Positions 6,788 to 14,565 of a stretch of 27,385 nt of DNA are shown piece by piece; within the stretch, counting starts at the first letter, position 1, and each line of letters opens with the position of its first letter. A program made the position numbers and the translations under genes. The notes under the pieces are model-generated. The model was not told the DNA's origin, ran no database searches, and was given only the letters and a program-made list of their open reading frames with translations. Source of the DNA: Flavobacterium sp. (GTDB lineage Bacteria; Bacteroidota; Bacteroidia; Flavobacteriales; Flavobacteriaceae); the NCBI GenBank assembly GCA_018062725.1, contig JAGORP010000017.1:1-27385 (forward strand), written 5' to 3'.

Positions 6788-8476
6788 TTTTTCAACCTTC
6801 GGTTTGTCGTAGTCTAAAGTCTCTTTACTTGGTTCTAAAGGAGCGTCTGGCTCCATCATTTTTTTCTTGACTTCTGCTTTAGCTTTGGCATCGAGTTCAA
6901 GTTCTTCTTTCGGAAAAATATCTTCGAGTTTTAGAATTTGTTCCTCGCCACGCCAAACAAAGCCCCGAAGTTTTCTGGCATTAACAGGAAGTTCTTCTTC
7001 AGGATAGATTTCTCCTTCAGGATTGGTGAAAAAAGTAACACTTTCGATATCGTTTTTGCCTTCAGTAAGCATCATGTTGATTCGGCTACTCACATTTTTG
7101 TTAATTCCGATAAGTTCTTGTTTGTCATTTCTCATGTAATAAATGACTTCAGTATTTTTGACAACATCAACTTCTTTTAAATGATTGTCTTTAAATTTTC
7201 CATAGAGATTGACACCTTTAACTTGATTGAAACCATCTCCAATAGTATCTTTAGATATAATAAAAGCATTGTTGAGCACTTTTAAGGAATCTACTTTTTG
7301 GGCAACCGTGTCGGAAATAATGTGCATTAAATCACCTGTTAATTGTCGTTTTCCATTCCAAAAAATTGGATTGCCAATCATTTTTGTAAGTCCCTTTTTT
7401 TCGTTGAAATGAATCGAATCACATTTTCCACTCATATCTTTTTTAAAGAAACGGGCATTGTTGTACCCACGTATGATTCGGTTTTTAGTTTTTCCAGTCA
7501 CTACAATGCGTTTGGCGTGAAACCACACGGAGTCTTTTTCGAATAGTCCTGAAACCAATGCTTTTTTAGTGATAAACATAGAGTCCTTTTGCTTAAATAC
7601 TTCGGCGTAATGTCCACGAATAACTGTTTTGTTGATGGTATCGGTTATTTTGACATTGTTTTTGGCGCGTGCAAAATCATTTTTGCGGTCATAATACAAA
7701 TCTTCCCCTTCAATTATTCTATCCCGATATTTAATTTTAGAACCTTTTTGGAGTTTTCCTTCGTCTTTTTTGGTATCATAAAATCCTTTGGTAGTGTAAA
7801 TGGTATTATTGGCAGATGCAATAGTAGAAGGCCCAAAAACATAAGCATGACCTGAATTTGTATAGTAATCTAAATGATTAGTACGAATGGTGTGTGTTGG
7901 ATTATTCACAACTACAGCAGTATTAAACTGGAATTTTTTTTCATTTAAAAAATACTTCCCAGATTTACTAGTTAAGGTATTTTCGGCATCGCGAATTACA
8001 CCTCCAGTATTATAATAGGCTTGTTGGCTGGTACGATCAAAATTAATAGTATCGGTGGTAACGGTCATTTTTGGGTCTTGCATGACTACATTTCCAGTCG
8101 CAAAAGCAAATTTGGTATTTCCGTTATATTCGGCGTATTTACTAGACATGGTTAGCGTATCACCTTGCACCATATTGACGCTTCCGAAAGCTTTGACAAA
8201 GTTAGATTTGGTAAAATGATAAGCTTTGTTACACGACATGCGTACGCCTTGATGAATAATGCGTACATTTCCAGTTAAGACGATGGCACCCGGAACTTCG
8301 GTTTCGGAAATATCCATAAAATCAGAATTCTCGATAATGATTTGTTTGCTGTCTTGAACAGGTTTGGTTTCCATTGGACTAGTAATCTGGGACCAAAGAG
8401 AATTTTGACTGAAAATCAGTGAAAAAAGTATAATTCGGAAATATATAGTATTCAAAGTATGTTTATTTTTTGCCAA
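6734..8476 (-). CDS. OstA/LptA-like LPS-transport periplasmic protein
   Basis: 580 residues. An N-terminal signal-peptide-like segment (TIYFRIILFSLIFSQNSLWS) is followed by a long beta-rich body with the OstA/LptA pattern of short strands: GAIVLTGNVRIIHQGVRMSC, NTKFAFATGNVVMQDPKMTV, GKYFLNEKKFQF. Family members bridge the periplasm in lipopolysaccharide export (Lpt pathway). The Bacteroidota form is longer than E. coli LptA (about 185 residues), so it is an OstA-like homologue rather than a strict LptA. The tail (about 525-580) is Lys/Glu-rich, and its final AKSQKSKVNRKNKS comes from the heptamer repeat. The start used is TTG at 8476. However, that TTG lies inside a perfect promoter box (8474-8481), so the in-frame TTG at 8455, directly before the signal peptide, may be the real start. 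Confidence 0.82.
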   Translation of the reverse strand: MAKNKHTLNTIYFRIILFSLIFSQNSLWSQITSPMETKPVQDSKQIIIENSDFMDISETEVPGAIVLTGNVRIIHQGVRMSCNKAYHFTKSNFVKAFGSVNMVQGDTLTMSSKYAEYNGNTKFAFATGNVVMQDPKMTVTTDTINFDRTSQQAYYNTGGVIRDAENTLTSKSGKYFLNEKKFQFNTAVVVNNPTHTIRTNHLDYYTNSGHAYVFGPSTIASANNTIYTTKGFYDTKKDEGKLQKGSKIKYRDRIIEGEDLYYDRKNDFARAKNNVKITDTINKTVIRGHYAEVFKQKDSMFITKKALVSGLFEKDSVWFHAKRIVVTGKTKNRIIRGYNNARFFKKDMSGKCDSIHFNEKKGLTKMIGNPIFWNGKRQLTGDLMHIISDTVAQKVDSLKVLNNAFIISKDTIGDGFNQVKGVNLYGKFKDNHLKEVDVVKNTEVIYYMRNDKQELIGINKNVSSRINMMLTEGKNDIESVTFFTNPEGEIYPEEELPVNARKLRGFVWRGEEQILKLEDIFPKEELELDAKAKAEVKKKMMEPDAPLEPSKETLDYDKPKVEKKSKAKSQKSKVNRKNKS

Positions 8477-8481
8477 AATTA
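8474..8481 (-). promoter_or_regulatory. Putative -7 box TAATTTTG for the OstA/LptA-like gene
   Basis: On the minus strand TAATTTTG is an exact match to TAnnTTTG. No TTG is visible at the usual -33 distance. If active, transcription would begin near 8468, after the longest-frame start codon, favouring the start at 8455. Confidence 0.4.
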
Positions 8482-8526
8482 GTTAAAATAAAAAAACGAA
8501 AGGATTTATTAAGAAACATTTATAAT

Positions 8527-10347
8527 CTACTCGATCACCATTTCTTTAAGTTTGGTTCTGTAGGCTTCCAATATAACCGATTTTGATAGAAAACCATAAA
8601 ACTTACCGTATTTGGTTACTGGTAAAATGGTTATAGAATTAGTATCGAATTTTTGCATGATAATTTCAATTTCTTCGTCAAATTCGATACTGAATTCAGG
8701 AATACTGATGACTTCTTTAACCGAAGTATATTTGACTTGAAAAGAATTGAAAATAATGGGTCTTAGTTTTTCGAATTCTATTAATCCGATCAATTTATTT
8801 TTTGAATCTACCACAGGAAATATAAGTTCCTTATTATTAGTAAGAAGTGTCACTACATTTTCTAAGGATTCTTCTTCGGAAATTGCCGTATATTTGGTTT
8901 CGATAAGATTTAAAACATCAATACTTTGGAGAATGTTCAAATCTTTATCACTAGTGAAAACTTCTCCAGTTTCTGCTAAGATTTTTACATCCATAGAATG
9001 TTTTTCGAATCGTTTTGAAATGGCAAAACTGATGGATGAAACAATCATTAAAGGTACCATTAAGTCATATCCACCCGTGATTTCCCCAATTAAGAAAATG
9101 GCAGTTAAAGGTGCATGAAACAAGCCACTCAAAATACCTGCCATACCCACAATTGTAAAGTTAGCTACTGGTAAATTTGGGGCAATATCTAATAATTTAA
9201 AAAATTTGGAAACAAAAAAACCGAGATAGGAGCCCACGAAAAGGGAAGGGGCAAAGTTACCACCATTACCACCAGATCCTAAAGTAATACCCGTTGCAAT
9301 CGATTTTACTAAAACGGTAATTCCTACAAATAGTAATAAAATCCAATCGTTACCTTTGTAATCATCTAGCAAGGTATTTTCTAATAAAACCCCTGGGTTT
9401 GTTGTTGAAAGGGTTTTTATACTTTCATAACCTTCTCCAAAAAGGGTTGGGAATAAAAAGATTAAAATGGCCAAAACACTGGCTCCAAAGAGTGCTTTTA
9501 CATAGTTTCGTTTGGTGAAATGATTGAAAAAATGTTCTACTTTTCTAAAGGTTCTAGCGTGATAGATGGAAACCAAACCGGCTAAAATTCCTAATAAGAT
9601 ATAGTAAGGTGTGTTTTGATAGTTAAAATGTTGTTCTTGATTAAAACTCAGTAGTATTTCCTGACTTAATACCATTTGTGAAACTAATGCACCCGTGGCT
9701 GCAGAAATCATGATAGGTACAAATGCCGAAATGGTGACATCGGTTAAGACGACTTCAATAGCAAATAAAACACCTGCAATGGGCGCGTTGAAAGCCGCTC
9801 CGATTCCGGCCGAGATCCCGCAGGCTAAAAGCAAAATTCGGTCTTTTTTTGAGAGTTTATATTTTTGGGCAAAATTGGATCCAAAGGCGGCTCCAGTAAT
9901 CACAATCGGACTTTCCAATCCAGCAGAACCACCTAATCCCACTGTTAAAGAACTGGTTAAAATTTGTGCATACATTTGTTTTTTGGGTACAATTCCTCCT
10001 TTTTTTGCTACCGAGTGTAATATTTTGGCGCTTCCTTTTTCAATGGCACCTCCAAGAAAGTTTTTAATAACAAAAACGGTGAGTACAATACCTATAATTG
10101 GTAATAAACTGTTAGAGTAGGGTAGTTTTAAAAAACCATTAAGATAATTGGCAAAAAGAAACACATTATGGGCGAATGATTTCAAAATTATTACTGCAAA
10201 AGCACAGGAAATCGCGACAAGAATACTGGAGAAATAAATGAAATTACGTTCTGAAAGTAGTGCTTTTGAGATGAAAATCACTTTTTCGAATCGCTTCAGA
10301 ATTTTTTTTATAGTAATTTGAAATTGAGCTGAATTTCTATTAGGCAT
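8527..10347 (-). CDS. ClC-family chloride channel/transporter with two CBS domains
   Basis: A 606-residue inner-membrane protein with a ClC core (about 35-445) and a cytoplasmic CBS pair (about 478-535 and 541-600). GLESP (143-147) carries the gating glutamate Glu145. AAFNAPIAGVLFAIE (184-198) is the conserved helix pair. GSGGNGGNFAPSLF (357-370) is the GxFxP anion-binding segment. Tyr427 in GGYDLM matches the central-pore tyrosine. The first anion motif GSGIP is degenerate (GSAKI, 105-109). By alignment with E. coli ClcA, Glu203 (internal proton glutamate) is replaced by Val199, which is the channel-like state in other members. The CBS pair may sense adenine nucleotides. It is followed by the OstA/LptA-like gene and has its own promoter-like box. 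The ATG is supported by that box about 30 bp upstream. Confidence 0.93.
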   Translation of the reverse strand: MPNRNSAQFQITIKKILKRFEKVIFISKALLSERNFIYFSSILVAISCAFAVIILKSFAHNVFLFANYLNGFLKLPYSNSLLPIIGIVLTVFVIKNFLGGAIEKGSAKILHSVAKKGGIVPKKQMYAQILTSSLTVGLGGSAGLESPIVITGAAFGSNFAQKYKLSKKDRILLLACGISAGIGAAFNAPIAGVLFAIEVVLTDVTISAFVPIMISAATGALVSQMVLSQEILLSFNQEQHFNYQNTPYYILLGILAGLVSIYHARTFRKVEHFFNHFTKRNYVKALFGASVLAILIFLFPTLFGEGYESIKTLSTTNPGVLLENTLLDDYKGNDWILLLFVGITVLVKSIATGITLGSGGNGGNFAPSLFVGSYLGFFVSKFFKLLDIAPNLPVANFTIVGMAGILSGLFHAPLTAIFLIGEITGGYDLMVPLMIVSSISFAISKRFEKHSMDVKILAETGEVFTSDKDLNILQSIDVLNLIETKYTAISEEESLENVVTLLTNNKELIFPVVDSKNKLIGLIEFEKLRPIIFNSFQVKYTSVKEVISIPEFSIEFDEEIEIIMQKFDTNSITILPVTKYGKFYGFLSKSVILEAYRTKLKEMVIE

Positions 10348-10375
10348 TGTTGTTTGATATTCTGATGAAGAAAAA

Positions 10376-10383
10376 CAAAGATA
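10376..10383 (-). promoter_or_regulatory. Putative -7 box TATCTTTG for the ClC gene
   Basis: Exact match to TAnnTTTG on the minus strand, lying between the purA terminator and the ClC ATG. It would give a leader of roughly 20-25 nt. A clear TTG at -33 is not seen, because that position falls just before the terminator stem. Confidence 0.5.
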
Positions 10384-10400
10384 CTTTTTATTGCGTAATA

Positions 10401-10433
10401 AAAGAAAAAACGCTCCATTTTAGTGGAGCGTTT
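10401..10433 (-). terminator. Rho-independent terminator after purA
   Basis: Stem CGCTCCA (10411-10417) / TGGAGCG (10424-10430), extended by A-T pairs, loop TTTTAG. In minus-strand reading it is followed by a U-rich run (complement of 10401-10410). It starts only a few bases after the purA stop. Confidence 0.88.
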
Positions 10434-10439
10434 CTGTAT

Positions 10440-11711
10440 TTACTTGGTAATTGTTTGTTTTCGGTCAGGACCTACCGAAACTATAGTAATTGGCACTTCG
10501 ACTTCTTTTTCAATAAAAGCGATGTATTCTTTTAATTCTATCGGAAGTTGATCATAACTGTTCATTCCGGTTAAATCGGCTTTCCAACCTTTAAGTTCCG
10601 TATAAACTGGCGTGATGTTTTCAGGTTCGATATTGTAGGGTAAATGTGAAATGTTTTGACCTTTATAGTTGTAAGAAGTACACACTTTTAGCATTTCAAA
10701 ACCTGAAAGTACGTCCCCTTTCATCATCATTAATTGTGTCACACCATTGACTTGAACGGCATATTTTAAAGCTACCAAGTCCAACCAACCGCAACGTCTT
10801 TGTCGTCCTGTTACCGAACCAAATTCGTTTCCTACTTTGGCCATAGTGGTTCCCGCTTCTTCAAAATCTTCCGTTGGGAAAGGTCCTGAACCCACACGAG
10901 TTACATAGGCTTTGAAAATTCCGTACACTTCTTTGATTTTGTTGGGCGCAATTCCTAATCCAGTACACGCTCCAGCAGCAGTCGTGTTTGAAGAGGTTAC
11001 AAAAGGATACGTTCCAAAATCAACATCTAATAACGAACCTTGCGCTCCTTCGCAAAGAATTGATTTTCCTGCTTTTTGTGCTTGGTGTAAATATTCTTCC
11101 GAATCGATGAAGGTTAATTTTTTCAATTCTTCAACGGCTTCGAAAAATTCTTTTTCTAATTCGGCTAAATTATATTGAATAGAAACGTCATAAAATTTGA
11201 TCATTTCTTCGTGTTTGTTGGCCAAATTGCGGTATTTTTCTTTGAAATCTTCCAATTCGATATCACCCACACGAATTCCGTTACGACCAGTTTTGTCCAT
11301 ATACGTTGGACCAATTCCCTTTAGAGTCGAACCAATTTTCGCTTTTCCTTTGGAAGCTTCCGAAGCAGCATCCAATAATCGGTGTGTTGGAAGAATTAAA
11401 TGCGCTTTTCTAGAAATGATTAGTTTCGATTTTAAATCCAAATTGAATTTTGCCAATCCGTCAATTTCCGATTTGAAAACTACCGGATCGATTACCACAC
11501 CATTTCCAATAATATTGATGTTATTCTCGTGAAAAATTCCAGAAGGAATGGTTCTTAAAACGTGTTTAATACCGTCAAATTCTAAAGTATGCCCGGCGTT
11601 TGGGCCACCTTGAAATCGCGCAATAATATCGTATTTTGAAGTTAGTACATCGACAATTTTTCCTTTGCCTTCATCGCCCCATTGTAATCCTAGTAGTAAG
11701 TCTACGGTCAT
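10440..11711 (-). CDS. purA: Adenylosuccinate synthetase
   Basis: Joins IMP and aspartate using GTP to give adenylosuccinate, the committed step to AMP. Cytoplasmic, 423 residues, full length for the family. GLQWGDEGKGK (8-18) has the catalytic Asp13 and the GTP/Mg loop. GGPNAGHT has His41, the general acid. Also present are IGPTYMDKTGRNGIRVGD (IMP-binding), EGAQGSLLDVDFGTYPFVTS, TRVGSGPFPTE, GRQRRCGWLD and the C-terminal SVGPDRKQT. The frame extends 43 codons upstream into the fur gene, but that part has no family similarity, so the ATG giving MTVDLLLGLQWGDEG is chosen. It lies 26 bp after the fur stop, so fur and purA are likely cotranscribed. Confidence 0.97.
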   Translation of the reverse strand: MTVDLLLGLQWGDEGKGKIVDVLTSKYDIIARFQGGPNAGHTLEFDGIKHVLRTIPSGIFHENNINIIGNGVVIDPVVFKSEIDGLAKFNLDLKSKLIISRKAHLILPTHRLLDAASEASKGKAKIGSTLKGIGPTYMDKTGRNGIRVGDIELEDFKEKYRNLANKHEEMIKFYDVSIQYNLAELEKEFFEAVEELKKLTFIDSEEYLHQAQKAGKSILCEGAQGSLLDVDFGTYPFVTSSNTTAAGACTGLGIAPNKIKEVYGIFKAYVTRVGSGPFPTEDFEEAGTTMAKVGNEFGSVTGRQRRCGWLDLVALKYAVQVNGVTQLMMMKGDVLSGFEMLKVCTSYNYKGQNISHLPYNIEPENITPVYTELKGWKADLTGMNSYDQLPIELKEYIAFIEKEVEVPITIVSVGPDRKQTITK

Positions 11712-11737
11712 TGTGTTGTTGTTTATTGTGTTGTGTA

Positions 11738-12190
11738 TTATTGTTTTTTTGTAGCGTAAAAATAAAGCGAATGCGTTTGAATATCGATTCCGAAAATTTC
11801 TTCCATGGTTTGTTTGATGGTTTGAATTCTTGGATCGCAAAATTCGATGACTTCCCCAGTATCGGTCATAATAATATGATCGTGCTGTTTGTCGAAGTAC
11901 GATTTTTCGTAATGGGCTTGATTTTGTCCAAATTGATGTTTACGTACCAAACCACAATCGAGCAGTAATTCGATGGTGTTGTATAGCGTGGCACGAGAAA
12001 CGCGATAATTTTTATTTTTCATTTTGATATACAAGTTTTCGATATCAAAATGCTCTTCACTTTCGTAAATTTCTTGAAGTATAGCGTAACGTTCAGGCGT
12101 TTTTCGATGCCCTTTTTGTTCAAGATATAGCGTAAAAACATTTTTTACAGTCTCTTGATTATTACTATTATCTGTGGCAATTTGTGTCAT
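11738..12190 (-). CDS. Fur-family metal-responsive repressor
   Basis: A 150-residue transcription regulator. It has an N-terminal winged helix (about 15-85, with [20 protein letters not shown] and [20 protein letters not shown] as DNA-contact helices) and a C-terminal metal-binding dimerisation domain. The HDH of [18 protein letters not shown] and the C-terminal HSLYFY match Fur regulatory-metal positions. The two cysteines of the usual structural-zinc motif (HDHLICxxCG) are Met and Thr here, and no C-terminal CxxC follows. Structural zinc is therefore probably absent. Whether it senses iron, zinc, manganese or peroxide cannot be told. It is upstream of purA. A perfect -7 box is placed so close to the ATG that the transcript may be nearly leaderless. 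Confidence 0.9.
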   Translation of the reverse strand: MTQIATDNSNNQETVKNVFTLYLEQKGHRKTPERYAILQEIYESEEHFDIENLYIKMKNKNYRVSRATLYNTIELLLDCGLVRKHQFGQNQAHYEKSYFDKQHDHIIMTDTGEVIEFCDPRIQTIKQTMEEIFGIDIQTHSLYFYATKKQ

Positions 12191-12195
12191 ATGCG

Positions 12196-12203
12196 CAAAG
12201 ATA
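12196..12203 (-). promoter_or_regulatory. Putative -7 box TATCTTTG of the fur-purA unit
   Basis: Exact TAnnTTTG on the minus strand, ending only 5 bp before the fur ATG. A TTG lies 24 nt further upstream, longer than usual. Initiation would fall at or next to the start codon. Confidence 0.45.
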
Positions 12204-12264
12204 ATTCATTTGTTTAAATCTTAAAAACAATACGGCTTTAAAGTTGCAAATGATTGTTAACAGT

Positions 12265-14478
12265 TTACGAAGATCTCGAAATTTTATCGACTCCATCAAT
12301 TTTTTTTATGTTTTCAATTAGTTTTTTCAAAACGGTATTGTTAGGAACGACTACGGTTAATTTTCCATTAAAAATTCCTGCTTCCCCGCTTAAGGCAATG
12401 CTTTGAATGTTGACATGCATGTTGTTGGAAATCACCCGAGTCAATTCATTTGTTAGTCCCAAACTGTCCATTCCGGTGATGTCAAGGGTAGCTTTAAATT
12501 CTTGTTGTGTAGAATCGATCCATTTGGCTTGCAGAATTCGATACGCATAATTGGATTGCATACTGATGGCATTTGGACAATCTCTTTTATGGACTTTAAT
12601 TCCTTCGTTTATGGTTACAAATCCGAATACTAAATCCCCTGGAATTGGGTTACAACAAGTCGATAGTTTGTAGTCGAGTTTGTCTTGTTCGGCACCAAAA
12701 ACCAAAAGGTCATATTTTTGGGTAATTTCATCTCTTTGAACCAAATCAGCGTTGGCGGAAGGATTTCTTTTGATTTTATTTTTAAAGAAATTAAAGAAAG
12801 TATTGCTTTTTTGAGCGGCAAAATCTTTTAACTGCTGATTATCAACCGAACCAATTCCAACACGGTAAAACAAATCCAAACTCGTTTTAAGCTTTAAAAA
12901 GGCTACTAATTCGTTAACCACTTGTTCGTTTAAGCCAATTTTTAGGTGTTTCAGTTTACGGGTTAGTACTTCTTTGCCGTCTTCGGCTATTTTCTTGGTA
13001 TTTTCGTTTAGGACATTTCGTATTTTATTTTTCGCTCTTGAAGTCGTTACATAATCCAACCAGTTGGCCGTAGGTTTTTGATTTACGGAAGTGATGATTT
13101 CAATTTGATCACCACTTTTCAGCTCATAATTTAACGGGACTAATTTTCCGTTCACACGAGTTCCTCTTGTTTTTACACCAATTTCAGAGTGAATACTAAA
13201 GGCAAAATCAAGCGATGTGGCGCCTTTGGGTAACGATTTGATTTCCCCTTTGGGAGTAAAAACATAAATTTCTTTGGCATACAAGTTCATTTTGAAGTCT
13301 TCTACAAAATCGACTGCATTGGTTTCGGCGTTTTCTAGGGCTTCTTTTAATAAATTCAACCAAGTATCCAAACCACTTTCTTCGTTAGCTCCTTGTTTGT
13401 ATTTGTAGTGAGCTGCGTAGCCTTTTTCGGCAATTTCGTCCATACGTTCACTGCGGACTTGTATTTCTACCCAACGGCCTAAAGGTCCCATTACAGTGAT
13501 GTGTAAGGCTTCGTAACCGGTTGATTTTGGCGAAGAAATCCAATCCCGCAAACGACTAGGAGAAGGGCGATAATGATCGGTAACAATCGAATAAATTTTC
13601 CAGGCTAGAAATTTTTCATCGTGTTGATTTGATTTGTAAACAATGCGAAGGGCAAATTTGTCATAGACTTCATCAAAACTTACATTTTGAGCAGCCATTT
13701 TTCTACGAATGGAATAAATCGATTTTGGTCGGCCTTTTATGATATATTCAACTCCTTCATCATCCAACGATTTTTTTAAAACATCAGAAATATTTTTAAT
13801 ATAGGCATCTTGTTCTTCCTTTGTTTCTTTGATTTTGCTTACGATGTCATTGTAAACAGTCGGTTCGGTATATTTTAATCCTAAATCTTCTAATTTCGTT
13901 TTGATGTTGTACAATCCCAAGCGATGGGCAAGAGGTGCATAAATATATAAAGTTTCCGAAGCAATTTTGACTTGTTTGTAATCGACCATAGAATCCATCG
14001 TTTGCATGTTGTGGAGTCTATCGGCGATTTTTATGATAATTACGCGAACATCATCGTTCAGCGTCAACAACATTTTACGGAAGTTTTCGGCTTGCATTGA
14101 GATGTTCATGTCTTTTTTAACCTGAGCAATTTTAGTTAATCCAGCCACGAGTTGTGCTACTTTGGGGTTGAATTCTCTTTCGATGTCTTCCACAGTGATA
14201 TCAGTATCTTCTACCACATCGTGCATTAATGCGGCAGCAATAGCAGTGGCGCCAAGGCCAATTTCACCAGCAACAATTTTGGCAACGGCAATGGGATGAA
14301 AAATGTAAGCTTCACCAGATTTCCTACGTTGATCTTGATGGGCTTCAACAGCAAAGTCGAATGCTTTCCGAATAAGTTTTTTATCTTCTGTTGATAGTGT
14401 TTGGTAACTTATACGAAGTAATTCTTTGTATTCTTGCGCAATCGCTTTATTTTCTTTTTCGATATCTATTTCGACCAT
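12265..14478 (-). CDS. Bifunctional (p)ppGpp synthetase/hydrolase, Rel/SpoT type
   Basis: Makes and degrades the stringent-response alarmone (p)ppGpp. 737 residues with the full long-RSH architecture. The HD hydrolase domain has His47, His61, His86-Asp87 in ALMHDVVED and Asp153 in ADRLHN. The synthetase domain runs from GRPKSIYSIRRK and DKFALRI through SPKSTGYEALH and EIQVRS. A TGS domain spans about 402-463, followed by a helical region, a Cys-containing segment (CCNPIPGD...RDCPNA) and a C-terminal ACT domain. The loop before SPKSTGY is RLRD (309-312), the basic RxKD-like form typical of bifunctional enzymes rather than the acidic RelA form. The frame also opens at a GTG three codons upstream. 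I choose ATG because a promoter-like TTG-N19-TAACTTTA sits 20 bp before it. Confidence 0.95.
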   Translation of the reverse strand: MVEIDIEKENKAIAQEYKELLRISYQTLSTEDKKLIRKAFDFAVEAHQDQRRKSGEAYIFHPIAVAKIVAGEIGLGATAIAAALMHDVVEDTDITVEDIEREFNPKVAQLVAGLTKIAQVKKDMNISMQAENFRKMLLTLNDDVRVIIIKIADRLHNMQTMDSMVDYKQVKIASETLYIYAPLAHRLGLYNIKTKLEDLGLKYTEPTVYNDIVSKIKETKEEQDAYIKNISDVLKKSLDDEGVEYIIKGRPKSIYSIRRKMAAQNVSFDEVYDKFALRIVYKSNQHDEKFLAWKIYSIVTDHYRPSPSRLRDWISSPKSTGYEALHITVMGPLGRWVEIQVRSERMDEIAEKGYAAHYKYKQGANEESGLDTWLNLLKEALENAETNAVDFVEDFKMNLYAKEIYVFTPKGEIKSLPKGATSLDFAFSIHSEIGVKTRGTRVNGKLVPLNYELKSGDQIEIITSVNQKPTANWLDYVTTSRAKNKIRNVLNENTKKIAEDGKEVLTRKLKHLKIGLNEQVVNELVAFLKLKTSLDLFYRVGIGSVDNQQLKDFAAQKSNTFFNFFKNKIKRNPSANADLVQRDEITQKYDLLVFGAEQDKLDYKLSTCCNPIPGDLVFGFVTINEGIKVHKRDCPNAISMQSNYAYRILQAKWIDSTQQEFKATLDITGMDSLGLTNELTRVISNNMHVNIQSIALSGEAGIFNGKLTVVVPNNTVLKKLIENIKKIDGVDKISRSS

Positions 14479-14497
14479 AACGTACACTTGGATTTTC

Positions 14498-14527
14498 TAA
14501 AGTTAGCGATTTTTAGAAATTAATCAA
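14498..14527 (-). promoter_or_regulatory. Putative promoter of rel
   Basis: On the minus strand TTG (complement of 14525-14527), 19-nt spacer, TAACTTTA (complement of 14498-14505), one mismatch from TAnnTTTG. The spacing is ideal for the Bacteroidota sigma factor. The transcript would start about 14 nt before the chosen ATG. Confidence 0.5.
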
Positions 14528-14537
14528 AAGAAATTGA

Positions 14538-14565
14538 ATAAAAAAGAGGCTTATTTTTTGCCTCC
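14538..14565 (-). terminator. Terminator overlapping the serine hydrolase stop codon
   Basis: In minus-strand reading: GAGGC (complement of 14560-14564), 9-nt loop, GCCTC (complement of 14546-14550), then a U run (complement of 14538-14545). The TAA stop of the serine hydrolase gene lies inside the loop. Confidence 0.85.

Noticed and set aside
6703..6795. N-terminal extension of the aminotransferase
   Set aside because: It is translation of heptamer repeats and overlaps the end of the upstream gene.
9695..10120. 141-codon open frame on the plus strand
   Set aside because: It is the antisense shadow of the ClC membrane gene: no family motif, and the minus strand has a full-length recognisable protein.
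11712..11840. N-terminal extension of purA
   Set aside because: Lies inside fur in another frame and lacks similarity; PurA proteins start at the LLLGLQWGDEGKG strand.
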